Positions 16,383 to 23,626 of a stretch of DNA of 64,000 nt are shown here, one piece after another. The notes beneath the pieces were generated by a model. The model did no database searches and was not told the DNA's origin. It was given only the letters and a program-made list of their open reading frames with translations. The stretch's first letter is position 1; each line of letters starts with the position of its first letter. Origin of the DNA: Candidatus Sulfopaludibacter sp. SbA3 (GTDB lineage Bacteria; Acidobacteriota; Terriglobia; Bryobacterales; Bryobacteraceae); contig CAMDCN010000022.1 in assembly GCA_945890485.1 (NCBI GenBank), forward strand, positions 62,001 to 126,000, read 5' to 3'. A program made the translations under genes and the position numbers.

Positions 16383-16528
16383 TGTTTCTCCTCAAGCATG
16401 CGCTTCAAACTGTCCAGTTGTTTCTGCAACCGGTTCTCGCGCGCAGCAAGCATTACAACATAAATCGCGAGGAGGCCCCAGGCCACCGCCAGGCCCCAGA
16501 ACATGAATTGAATATTGCGTGAGTCCAT
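16379..16528 (-). CDS. ccmD: CcmD-like small haem-exporter subunit
   Basis: A 49-residue reading frame, MDSRNIQFMFWGLAVAWGLL then a short hydrophobic continuation and a charged tail ENRLQKQLDSLKRML. One N-terminal TM helix followed by a cytoplasmic amphipathic helix is the CcmD layout. It sits directly after ccmC and overlaps the dehydratase start by 4 nt. In Ccm systems CcmD stabilises CcmC-CcmE and helps release holo-CcmE. The call rests on size, topology and position, because CcmD conserves almost no sequence. Confidence 0.8.
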   Translation of the reverse strand: MDSRNIQFMFWGLAVAWGLLAIYVVMLAARENRLQKQLDSLKRMLEEKQ

Positions 16529-16537
16529 GAGATTTCC

Positions 16538-17224
16538 TTAAAGGGCGTGCGCGCGGCGGCGCAGACCGTCGATCTGCCGTTGTAAGTTTTCCTGATTCAG
16601 CCGGACGGTGACCATCACAAACGCCAGCAGCAGCAGGGCGAAGAAGTTTGTGTAGAGCATGCGCTCCATTTCGGGATCGATCAACTGCTGGCCGGTGCGG
16701 AAGCTGAGCACGGGGCCAGGGTGCTGGGTGCGCCACCATTCGATGGCCTTGTAGGTAATCGCCACGGAGACGAAGGAGAAGATGGAGAGCACGGCAGAGT
16801 TCTTGGCGCGCTCCGAGGGATCGTCGATGGCCTGGCGCAGCATCAGATAGCCGAAGTAGACGAGCCAGCAGATGAGGGCCCACGTGAGACGCGCGTCCCA
16901 AGCCCACCAGATGCCCCAGATCACGCGGCCCCAAATCATGCCGGTGATCAGGTTGACGGCGGCGAAAGCGAGGCCGACTTCCGTCGCCGACATAGCGATG
17001 GCGTCATAGCGGAGGTTCCGCTTGGTCAGATACAGGACGCTGGCCACGAGCGCCGTCATGTAACAGCACATCGCGGTGAAGTAGGCCGGCAGGTGGTAGT
17101 AGAAGATCCGGTAGATCGGACCTTGCTCCATTTCGTCCGGCAAGTTGAAGAGGATGACGTATAAATTGCGAAGCAGGAGCAGACCCGCGAGCGCGCCGAT
17201 ACCCAAACGAATATTTTTCCCCAT
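16538..17224 (-). CDS. ccmC: Cytochrome c maturation haem exporter subunit CcmC
   Basis: A 228-residue polytopic protein with six TM segments. The tryptophan-rich signature WGIWWAWDARLT near residue 103 is the WWD domain that presents haem to CcmE. Flanking His residues (IFYYHLPAYFTAM near 47; TQHPGP near 170) are the expected axial ligands. Start MGKNIRLG at 17224 is chosen because the longer frame adds 29 unrelated residues overlapping ccmB. It lies 5 nt after ccmB and just before ccmD, the usual ABCD order. Confidence 0.93.
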   Translation of the reverse strand: MGKNIRLGIGALAGLLLLRNLYVILFNLPDEMEQGPIYRIFYYHLPAYFTAMCCYMTALVASVLYLTKRNLRYDAIAMSATEVGLAFAAVNLITGMIWGRVIWGIWWAWDARLTWALICWLVYFGYLMLRQAIDDPSERAKNSAVLSIFSFVSVAITYKAIEWWRTQHPGPVLSFRTGQQLIDPEMERMLYTNFFALLLLAFVMVTVRLNQENLQRQIDGLRRRAHAL

Positions 17225-17229
17225 GGAGT

Positions 17230-17898
17230 TCACCTTACAAGAATCGTCTCTACTAGCGCGAGGGCCAGAGTTGTAAATACCACATCGAAGCCGATGAGGA
17301 GCCTGAGCCATACGAGGTCGTCGCCGCCGATGTCGTTGCCGGAAAGTAGGATGGTCGTTAGCCGCATCGCCGACATCAGCGCCGGGATCATCATCGGATA
17401 GAGCAGCATCGGCAGCATCAGTTCACGCAGGCTGAGGTTCACCGTGAGCGCGCTGAAGAGGGTGCCGAGGATGGTCATGCCCCAGGTGCCGAGCAGAAAG
17501 ATCCCGAGCAGCGGCCAGAACTTCGGCGTCCACGTAATGTTGTAAAAGATGCCGAAGATGGGGAGGCAGATGAGTTCGATGGCCAGCAGCAGGACGAAGC
17601 TGGCGACCGATTTGCCGAGGAAGAGTTGGGCGCCGGAGACGGGGCTCGCAATGAGGACTTCGAGGCAGTCGTTCGGGAGTTCGCGGGCGAAGCTGCGGTT
17701 CAGAATCAGCGCTCCGGCGAAGGCGAAGACAAGCCAGAGCAGGCCGCCCGAGAATTCGGCGACCGCTTCGCCGGAAGGGTCAAAGGCGAAGCTGAACAGG
17801 AGGAGGATGACCACGGCGAACGAAAGCGAGGCGTTGAGCGACTCCTTGGTGCGGAGCTCGCTGCGGAGGTCCTTCGCGGCGACTTGGAGGAAGATCAT
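17230..17898 (-). CDS. ccmB: Haem exporter permease subunit CcmB
   Basis: A 222-residue integral membrane protein with six hydrophobic segments. The N-terminus MIFLQVAAKDLRSELRTKES, the ELPNDCLEVLIASPVSGAQL stretch near residue 75 and the following transmembrane domain match CcmB. It is the membrane half of the CcmAB complex, which uses ATP to release haem-loaded CcmE. Its ATG is directly adjacent to the ccmA stop (TAG then ATG), indicating coupled translation. Confidence 0.92.
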   Translation of the reverse strand: MIFLQVAAKDLRSELRTKESLNASLSFAVVILLLFSFAFDPSGEAVAEFSGGLLWLVFAFAGALILNRSFARELPNDCLEVLIASPVSGAQLFLGKSVASFVLLLAIELICLPIFGIFYNITWTPKFWPLLGIFLLGTWGMTILGTLFSALTVNLSLRELMLPMLLYPMMIPALMSAMRLTTILLSGNDIGGDDLVWLRLLIGFDVVFTTLALALVETILVR

Positions 17899-18597
17899 CT
17901 AGACGGCTCCGAAGGTCCGGTAAACGTAGCCGGGGTCCATCAACATCTCCGGGGTACGGGGGCCAAAGTGGACGAGCTTGCCTCGTTCGATGAGGGCGAC
18001 GTGCGTTGCCAGCTCCATCGCTTCGCGGAGTTGGTGGGTCGACATGATGATGGTGCGGCCCGCGGCCTTGGCGTCGGAGAGGAGGCCCTGGAGGAGCGCG
18101 ATGGCGCGGTCGTCGAGGGCGGTAAACGGTTCGTCGAGGATCAGAAGGGAAGGGTTGTGGAGGAACGCGCGGGCGACGGCGAGGCGTTGGCGCATGCCGC
18201 GGGAGAATTCGCGGACGGGCGAATCGGCGACGTGGGCGAGTTGAGTACGTTCGAGCCACTCGCGGGCGACGGTCTTCGAGACGCCGTAGAGTTGGGCGAA
18301 GATCGTCAGGTTTTCGATGGCCGTGAGTTCGTCGTAGACGCCGATGCCGTGGCCGAGCAGGCCGATGCGGCGGCGGGCGGAGGCCTGGCGCGGAGAGTCG
18401 CCAAACAGCTTCACTTCACCCTGCGCCGCGCCGGACAGGCCGGCGAGGATCTTCAGCATGGTTGTTTTGCCAGCGCCGTTACGGCCGAGCAGTGCAAGAC
18501 ATTCGCCGCCATGGAGCGAGAACGAGACATCGCGCAGAGCCGGATAATCGCCAAAGTATTTGTAAACGTGTTCAACGGCGAGGACCGGAACGGACAT
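17899..18597 (-). CDS. ccmA: Haem exporter ATP-binding subunit CcmA
   Basis: A 232-residue ABC ATPase. Walker A GRNGAGKTTM is near residue 38, signature FSRGMRQRLAVARAFL near 128, Walker B LLILDEPFTALDD near 152, and the switch His is in MSTHQLREAM. With CcmB it drives release of holo-CcmE from CcmC. The signature reads FSRGM rather than LSGGQ, as is usual in CcmA. It abuts ccmB and follows the membrane protein at 18598 without a gap. Confidence 0.92.
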   Translation of the reverse strand: MSVPVLAVEHVYKYFGDYPALRDVSFSLHGGECLALLGRNGAGKTTMLKILAGLSGAAQGEVKLFGDSPRQASARRRIGLLGHGIGVYDELTAIENLTIFAQLYGVSKTVAREWLERTQLAHVADSPVREFSRGMRQRLAVARAFLHNPSLLILDEPFTALDDRAIALLQGLLSDAKAAGRTIIMSTHQLREAMELATHVALIERGKLVHFGPRTPEMLMDPGYVYRTFGAV

Positions 18598-19569
18598 TTA
18601 GCGCTTGGGCTCCTGGGTCCGGTACAGCAGAACGAACCCAATTCCCAGGATCGCAAATGTGAGACCGAGAACCCAATAGAGGCGGTCGTGGATCCGCGGG
18701 TTCACCTGCGAGATGCTGGGGCCGCGGGATTCGGCCTCTTCGCCTTCGCCGCCGCCACGTCCATTCGTGAGTTCGCCTTGGCCTTCGAGCTTCAGGTCGA
18801 GATCGGTCGTCGACAGTTCGAAGATGCTGGCTTGGGTGCGAGGTTCCTTGCCCTTGTCGACGAGGCCCGCGCCGGTGACCGTGACGCCGTTGGGCGCGGC
18901 GATCATGCTCTGCTCCGCCTTGGTCAGGAGGCGGGTCTTGTAGCTGGTGGCGTCGGAGAGGGTGTAGGCGAGGTCGATGCGCGTTTCGCCGGGTTTGATA
19001 GGGAAATCGAGCTTCCACGTATTCGCCGGGCCGGCTTCGGTTGCAGCGCGGCGGATGGGCACGCCTTGGGGCGCCGTGCAGTTGATCTCAATCTGCCCTT
19101 CCGGCTTCGACGGAAGTTGGAAGCGGAGAGTGCCGTTCTTTTCGTCGTTCCAGGTGGTCTTGCCGTCGTTCAGGAAGAAGTACGACTCGCGGACGGAGAG
19201 CTTGCCGTTCTGCGGTTCAAGTAGCAGCATGTGGTTGGCTGCGCGAGCGGCGCCGGGCTTGGTGCTGGTGTTGAAAACCTCCACCTGGATGCCGGTGGTG
19301 GGGCGGCCCGGGGGCAGCATCAGGTTGTAGGTGACACCGTCGAAGGCCGTCTGGATCATCGATGGGCCGAGGGCGAGCGGCTTATCGATGGCGAACTTGC
19401 CGTCGGCGCCGGACTTCACGCTTTCCACCACTTCTGGGCCGGCTTGGCCGCCGAGCTTGAAGAGGGTAACGGTGGCGCCGGCTTGGGGTTTGCCGGTGGT
19501 TTGATTGAGCACTTGGCCGTCGACAGCGAGCAGCGGCAGTGCCAGCAAAATGCTATAGAGCAATCTCAT
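18598..19569 (-). CDS. Membrane-anchored protein with carboxypeptidase-regulatory-like domain in ccm operon
   Basis: A 323-residue protein not part of the classical Ccm set. Signal peptide MRLLYSILLALPLLAVDG is followed by GQVLNQTTGKPQAGATVTLF, the start of a carboxypeptidase-regulatory-like (transthyretin-like) domain to about residue 85. A second beta-rich region continues to about 250, then a Gly/Glu-rich linker, and one C-terminal TM segment near 298-316 ends in basic residues. This predicts a periplasmic domain tethered to the inner membrane. It starts inside the stop of ccmA's upstream partner gene (ATGA) and abuts ccmA, so it is an integral operon member. A role holding apocytochrome or CcmH is possible but unproven. 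Confidence 0.7.
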   Translation of the reverse strand: MRLLYSILLALPLLAVDGQVLNQTTGKPQAGATVTLFKLGGQAGPEVVESVKSGADGKFAIDKPLALGPSMIQTAFDGVTYNLMLPPGRPTTGIQVEVFNTSTKPGAARAANHMLLLEPQNGKLSVRESYFFLNDGKTTWNDEKNGTLRFQLPSKPEGQIEINCTAPQGVPIRRAATEAGPANTWKLDFPIKPGETRIDLAYTLSDATSYKTRLLTKAEQSMIAAPNGVTVTGAGLVDKGKEPRTQASIFELSTTDLDLKLEGQGELTNGRGGGEGEEAESRGPSISQVNPRIHDRLYWVLGLTFAILGIGFVLLYRTQEPKR

Positions 19570-19970
19570 GCGTCGGCCTCCATGGGCTTACCGCAGGAAC
19601 CGCAGAATTTCATCGCTTCCTTGAATTTTTTCCCGCAATGGGGGCAGACGTGCTCAGGGGCAACCTTCGGCTTCGCGGCTTTCACCGAGGTCTGCACGCC
19701 GAGTTCGGCCTTCAGCTTCTCGGCGTCGGAGAGGACCTTCGCGAGTTCCTTCTGCAGGTCGAGCTTGGTGCGGGCGTAGTCTTCGTCCGAGAGTTTGCCG
19801 AGCCGCAGTTCAAACTGCAGATCGCGGAGATTTTCGTAGATGCGGGCCTTGGCCTCGTCGACGTGGCGGAAGGGGGAGACCGGCTCCGGCTCGGGCAGGC
19901 TTCCCGGGCGCACGATCAGGGTATAGATGAGGACGCCCAAAACCAGGAGCGCCGCAATCGCGATAGTCAT
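19566..19970 (-). CDS. CcmI-like anchor with C-terminal zinc ribbon
   Basis: A 134-residue protein. One N-terminal TM helix (TIAIAALLVLGVLIYTLIV) is followed by a charged helical region, DEAKARIYENLRDLQFELRL and GKLSDEDYARTKLDLQ, like the start of CcmI/CycH. The C-terminus holds a zinc ribbon, CPHCGKKFKEAMKFCGSCGK, two CxxC pairs. CcmI normally carries TPRs for apocytochrome binding; here the TPR part is replaced by the zinc ribbon. It overlaps ccmH by 1 nt and the next gene by 4 nt. It is probably an accessory factor of cytochrome c maturation. Confidence 0.72.
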   Translation of the reverse strand: MTIAIAALLVLGVLIYTLIVRPGSLPEPEPVSPFRHVDEAKARIYENLRDLQFELRLGKLSDEDYARTKLDLQKELAKVLSDAEKLKAELGVQTSVKAAKPKVAPEHVCPHCGKKFKEAMKFCGSCGKPMEADA

Positions 19971-20437
19971 CAGTCGAGCTTTGAGAATTCCTTGTCAATC
20001 TGGTCCTGATACTTCTGGACCTCTTCGTCGGTCATCACCGGGACGGCGTTCGGCTTGCGGTACCGGCGGAGGAACCAACCGATCAGCGCCAAGCCCGCGC
20101 CGATGGCCAGAACGGGCGTGGCCAACGCCATGATACCGAACCCTTCGTTCGGTGGTTCAGCCAGTGCCTTTTTGCCTTCGCGTTTGACGAAGTCGTCGAC
20201 GATGACCGCGTCCGCCGCCCCTTCCTTCTGCATCTTGGCGATGCGCTGGCGGGCGGGCAGCGAGTAGTGGCATTCGAGCATCTGGCAGGTGGCCACCGTG
20301 TTTTTGCAGGCGCCGCAGAGGCAGGCGAGTTTATCGCCGACGCGGCGGATCTCTGGCGTCACGTACTGCGAGGAGCTTTGCGCCAGACAGTAGCCGGCAA
20401 GGAGAACGGCGAGCGCGCTATTTCGTAGCCGGAACAT
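19970..20437 (-). CDS. ccmH: Cytochrome c maturation protein CcmH/NrfF-like
   Basis: A 155-residue protein. A signal peptide ends near CLAQ, and the CcmH domain includes RRVGDKLACLCGACKNTVAT. Cys41-Gly-Ala-Cys44 forms a CxxC redox motif as in CcmH (LRCxxC), with additional Cys39, Cys51 and Cys56. One C-terminal TM segment lies near residues 106-124, followed by a charged tail. CcmH reduces or holds the apocytochrome CxxCH thiols before haem ligation by CcmF. The start overlaps the ccmF 3' end by 20 nt. The Cys-rich motif differs from the proteobacterial form, so this is a variant. No ccmG thioredoxin is seen in the operon. Confidence 0.8.
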   Translation of the reverse strand: MFRLRNSALAVLLAGYCLAQSSSQYVTPEIRRVGDKLACLCGACKNTVATCQMLECHYSLPARQRIAKMQKEGAADAVIVDDFVKREGKKALAEPPNEGFGIMALATPVLAIGAGLALIGWFLRRYRKPNAVPVMTDEEVQKYQDQIDKEFSKLD

Positions 20438-22433
20438 TCTTGGTGGAGACTCCTACGACTTCCGTGCGGGCGTACTGCATCTTGATTTTCGCGGGGACCA
20501 GGCAGATCAGGGAGCCGAAGAGCAGAACCCAGTAGCCGGCCCAGATCCAGGTGACGAGCGGGAACACATACGCCTGGATGGTCGGCAACTGCGACTCGCT
20601 GCCCATGCCTGCGAAGTTGATGTAGAGGTCCTCGTTTAACTGGCGCTTGATGGCGACCATCGAGACCGGCTGCTGGCTCTTTTCATAGATCCGGCGTTCC
20701 GGCGTCAGGGTCGCGAACGGCTTGCCGTCCACCGTCGCTTCGACAATCGCGTTCTGCCAGATGTAGTTTTCGTTCTGGCCCATCTTGATGTCGCTAACCT
20801 TGATCTCGTAGCGGCCGAGGGGGAACTTGTCGCCCACCTTCACTTCGACGGTGGTGTCCTTGTTGAACGCCGCGCCCGAGAAACCGATAAACATCATGAC
20901 GATGCCCATGTGGACAATGTAGCCGCCGTAACGGCGCGTGTTGCGATGAGTGAGTTCGATCACGGCCGGGACGAACGAGAGGCCGTCCTTCTGCCGGATC
21001 GCCATGGTGCCCTTGAAGAATTCGCTGACGATCGTCCAAGTGACGAAGGTGCAGAGGCCGAGTGACAGCAAAGCGTAAAAGTGCGAGATCCCAAAACCCA
21101 TCAGAATGGCAACGGTCGCCACGAAGCCGATGGTCGGCCACATGAAGTTCCGCTTCAGGTTGTCCGGCGTACTGCGGCGCCAAGCGAGCAAGGGGCCGAC
21201 GCCCGTCAGGAACAGCAGAGCCAGACCGATAGGCACGTTCACGCGGTTGAACCACGGCGCGTCCACGCTGATCTTTTCGCCCGCGATCGCTTCGCTAATC
21301 ACCGGGAACAAGGTGCCCCACAGGATCGCAAAGCAGCTCGCCAGCAGGATGAGGTTGTTAAACAGGAAGCTCGATTCCCGGCTGACGACGCTCTCCAGCG
21401 GCGCTTCGCTTTTCAGGTAGTCGAGGCGGCTGAGGATCAGCAGAATCGTGATGGCGATGGTCACCGTGAGGAAGGCGACAAAATACGGGCCAATCGGCGA
21501 CTGCGCAAACGCATGCACCGAGCTCACAATGCCGGACCGCGTCAGGAACGTCCCGAAGATACAGAGGAAGAACGTGGCGGCGACCAGCACCAGATTCCAC
21601 ACCTTCATCATTCCCTTCTTCTCCTGCATCGTGACGGAGTGCAGGAAGGCCGTCGAGGTCAACCACGGCAGGAAGCTCGCATTTTCCACCGGATCCCAGC
21701 CCCAGTAGCCGCCCCAACCGAGCACCGAATAAGCCCAACCGGCGCCAAGCAAAATGCCCGTGCTCTGGAAGAGCCACGTGACGATGGCCCACCGCCGCGT
21801 CGTAAAGATCCACGAATCACCGGGCTGTCGCGTAATCAGAGAACCCAGCGCGAAGGCGAACGGCACGATGTAGCCGACGTAGCCCAAATAGAGGGTCGGC
21901 GGATGGATGACCATCGTCCAGTACTGCAGCAGCGGGTTCAACCCCTGGCCGTCGCCGACATCGACGATCGCCTTGCCGCCGGTCGAAAGCACCTGGAACG
22001 GCGGGACGAGGAACGCGATCAGCATGAGGAAGAACGCCTGCGTCACCATCATCGTCGTCGTAACGTACGGCATGATCTCGCGGTGTTTCCGCCGGTTCTG
22101 CAGAATCACGACCAAGGCGTACGTCGCCAGGATGAAGTTCCACATCAGCAGCGACCCTTCCTGGCCGCCCCACCACGCCGAGAACTTATAGATCATCGGC
22201 ATGGCCTTGTTCGAGTGCGCGGCCACGTAGGCCAGCCGGTAGTCGCCCACCATCAACGCATAGATCAGCAGACCGGAGGCCAGCGTCACCAAACTCCACA
22301 CACAGATCACGGCGCGCTCGGCGCTCACGATCAGAAACGGTTTCTTCTTCCACGCTCCCACCAGCGAAGCCACGATCGCGAAGATCGACAGGCAGAAGGA
22401 GAGCAGGATCGCCAGGGCGCCTATATTTTCCAT
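20418..22433 (-). CDS. ccmF: Cytochrome c haem lyase CcmF
   Basis: A 671-residue polytopic protein. MENIGALAILLSFCLSIFAI at 22433 is chosen as start because the longer frame adds 58 non-hydrophobic residues overlapping ccmE. WWGGQEGSLLMWNF near residue 88 and WGGYWGWDPVENASFLPWL near 235-255 form the WWD haem-handling region, and His-rich loops flank it. About 14-15 TM segments are separated by a large periplasmic domain near 550-630. It ligates haem from CcmE to the apocytochrome CxxCH. It lies 25 nt after ccmE and overlaps ccmH. Confidence 0.93.
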   Translation of the reverse strand: MENIGALAILLSFCLSIFAIVASLVGAWKKKPFLIVSAERAVICVWSLVTLASGLLIYALMVGDYRLAYVAAHSNKAMPMIYKFSAWWGGQEGSLLMWNFILATYALVVILQNRRKHREIMPYVTTTMMVTQAFFLMLIAFLVPPFQVLSTGGKAIVDVGDGQGLNPLLQYWTMVIHPPTLYLGYVGYIVPFAFALGSLITRQPGDSWIFTTRRWAIVTWLFQSTGILLGAGWAYSVLGWGGYWGWDPVENASFLPWLTSTAFLHSVTMQEKKGMMKVWNLVLVAATFFLCIFGTFLTRSGIVSSVHAFAQSPIGPYFVAFLTVTIAITILLILSRLDYLKSEAPLESVVSRESSFLFNNLILLASCFAILWGTLFPVISEAIAGEKISVDAPWFNRVNVPIGLALLFLTGVGPLLAWRRSTPDNLKRNFMWPTIGFVATVAILMGFGISHFYALLSLGLCTFVTWTIVSEFFKGTMAIRQKDGLSFVPAVIELTHRNTRRYGGYIVHMGIVMMFIGFSGAAFNKDTTVEVKVGDKFPLGRYEIKVSDIKMGQNENYIWQNAIVEATVDGKPFATLTPERRIYEKSQQPVSMVAIKRQLNEDLYINFAGMGSESQLPTIQAYVFPLVTWIWAGYWVLLFGSLICLVPAKIKMQYARTEVVGVSTKNVPATK

Positions 22434-22458
22434 GAGTGGAACCTCTACTGAATTAGAC

Positions 22459-22896
22459 TTACGAAGCCCGTTCGTTGATGGAGTTCTCTTTCTTGTAGTT
22501 GCCGCCGGGCTTGGCTTCGTACTTCGAAGCGCATTTGGCCGAGATCTTGGCAGCGTGGAACGTGCCGTCCGGTTCGATGCGTCCGTCCACCAGCGCCTGG
22601 GCGCCATCGCGGAACGTATCGGGCAACGGCTCGTTGCCGTCGTAACGCACGTTCATCTTGCGCTTCTCTTCCACCAGCACGAACGAAACCTGTTTGCCAT
22701 CGCGCTTGATTGAGCCCTTCTCGATGTCGCCGCCCACGCGCAGACGTTTCGTCTTCGCATTTGCGTCCATCTTCTCAATCTCGCTGATGGTTTTATAGTA
22801 GGAGGCCGTATCCTCGTTGACGCCGCTAGCGGCGACCCATCCGAGAGTGCCTACCACCACCGCGATCACTAAACCGAATTTAACCGTTGTGTTCAC
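22459..22896 (-). CDS. ccmE: Cytochrome c maturation haem chaperone CcmE, CxxxY type
   Basis: A 145-residue protein with an N-terminal anchor (VKFGLVIAVVVGTLGWVAAS) and a beta-barrel (KTKRLRVGGDIEKGSIKRDG, RYDGNEPLPDTFRDG, ALVDGRI). In the classical protein a His in HDENY binds haem covalently. Here the equivalent stretch is AKCASKYEAK, giving Cys122-xxx-Tyr126, the CxxxY variant known from archaea and sulphate reducers. GTG 22896 is chosen because GGAGAGG lies 7 nt upstream. It is the first gene of the ccm transcript and is divergent from the methyltransferase. Confidence 0.88.
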   Translation of the reverse strand: MNTTVKFGLVIAVVVGTLGWVAASGVNEDTASYYKTISEIEKMDANAKTKRLRVGGDIEKGSIKRDGKQVSFVLVEEKRKMNVRYDGNEPLPDTFRDGAQALVDGRIEPDGTFHAAKISAKCASKYEAKPGGNYKKENSINERAS

Positions 22897-22942
22897 TTCC
22901 GCACCTCTCCGCCCCAATTATATCGCCAACGGAACCGCAGCG

Positions 22943-23599
22943 ATGGAGGAAGTCTACCGCCGTCGTCAAAATCGCTGGCGCCAGTGGCTGACGCCGCCCG
23001 CTCCGCTGCTCCACGATCCCCGCGAACTCGCCGTCGAAGCGCCCCTTGGCCGTTGGAACCTCTATATCGGCTCGGCCGGCACGTACGCGCCCGGCTACGT
23101 CAATGTCGATCTCGCCGTCATGCCGGGCGTCGATGTCGCTTGTAACGCCGAACAGCTTCCCTTCCCCGACGCCGCATTCACCCGCGTCGAATGCGACGCC
23201 GTACTCGAACATACGCCGCACCCGGAGCGAATTGTCCGCGAGATCGAACGAGTCTTGATGCCTGGCGGCTATGCCCATCTGGTCGTCCCGTTCTGCCATC
23301 CGTTCCACGCCTACCCCCACGACTACCGCCGGTTCACGCCGCAGGGGCTGCGCCTGATGGCAGGCGGTCTGGAAGTGGTGGCTGAAGGTTGGCGCACCGG
23401 GCCTACGGCCACGCTGCTCGTCTTCCTGATTGAATACGCCAAACTCTGGTGCCCGTGGCGCCCGCTCCGCGCCGTAGTTCATGGCGTGCTGGGATGGCTC
23501 CTGTTCCCCCTGCGCTATCTCGACGTGCCGCTCCGCCGCTCCCCGCGCGCCTACATTCTCGGCAACCACTGCTATGTTTGGCTCCGCAAACCGGGGTAG
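22943..23599 (+). CDS. SAM-dependent methyltransferase, type 11
   Basis: A 218-residue class I methyltransferase. ATG 22943 begins MEEVYRRRQNRWRQWL; earlier in-frame residues would overlap ccmE. YIGSAGTYAPGYVNVDL near residue 38 is a modified motif I, CNAEQLPFPDAAFTRV near 68 leads to the acidic strand, and VLEHTPHPERIVREIERVL then MPGGYAHLVVPF give motifs II and III. The C-terminal third is hydrophobic (LLVFLIEYAKLW, GVLGWLLFPLRYL), which suggests membrane association and a lipid or glycan substrate. Divergent from the ccm operon with 46 nt between starts. The substrate is unknown. Confidence 0.8.
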   Translation: MEEVYRRRQNRWRQWLTPPAPLLHDPRELAVEAPLGRWNLYIGSAGTYAPGYVNVDLAVMPGVDVACNAEQLPFPDAAFTRVECDAVLEHTPHPERIVREIERVLMPGGYAHLVVPFCHPFHAYPHDYRRFTPQGLRLMAGGLEVVAEGWRTGPTATLLVFLIEYAKLWCPWRPLRAVVHGVLGWLLFPLRYLDVPLRRSPRAYILGNHCYVWLRKPG

Positions 23600-23613
23600 C
23601 CAAGGCCGCCTGT

Positions 23614-23619
23614 TACACT
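23614..23619 (+). promoter_or_regulatory. Candidate -10 box, leaderless start of M20 peptidase
   Basis: TACACT ends 7 nt before ATG 23627. No Shine-Dalgarno sequence is present between them (CGAATTT). Confidence 0.5.
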
Positions 23620-23626
23620 CGAATTT

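Noticed and set aside
15027-16463. Open frame of 478 codons on the + strand opposite the dehydratase
   Set aside because: It lies antisense to a gene with complete enolase-superfamily motifs. It is an artefact of the high GC content, as are similar long shadows at 17626-19224, 21081-22451, 25746-27290 (-), 33385-34665 and 39846-41087, none of which contains a recognisable motif.
15000-22000. A dif or other chromosome-terminus site at the strand composition switch
   Set aside because: I looked for an AT-rich imperfect 28-nt palindrome and saw none; the composition switch is reported only as a finding to compute.
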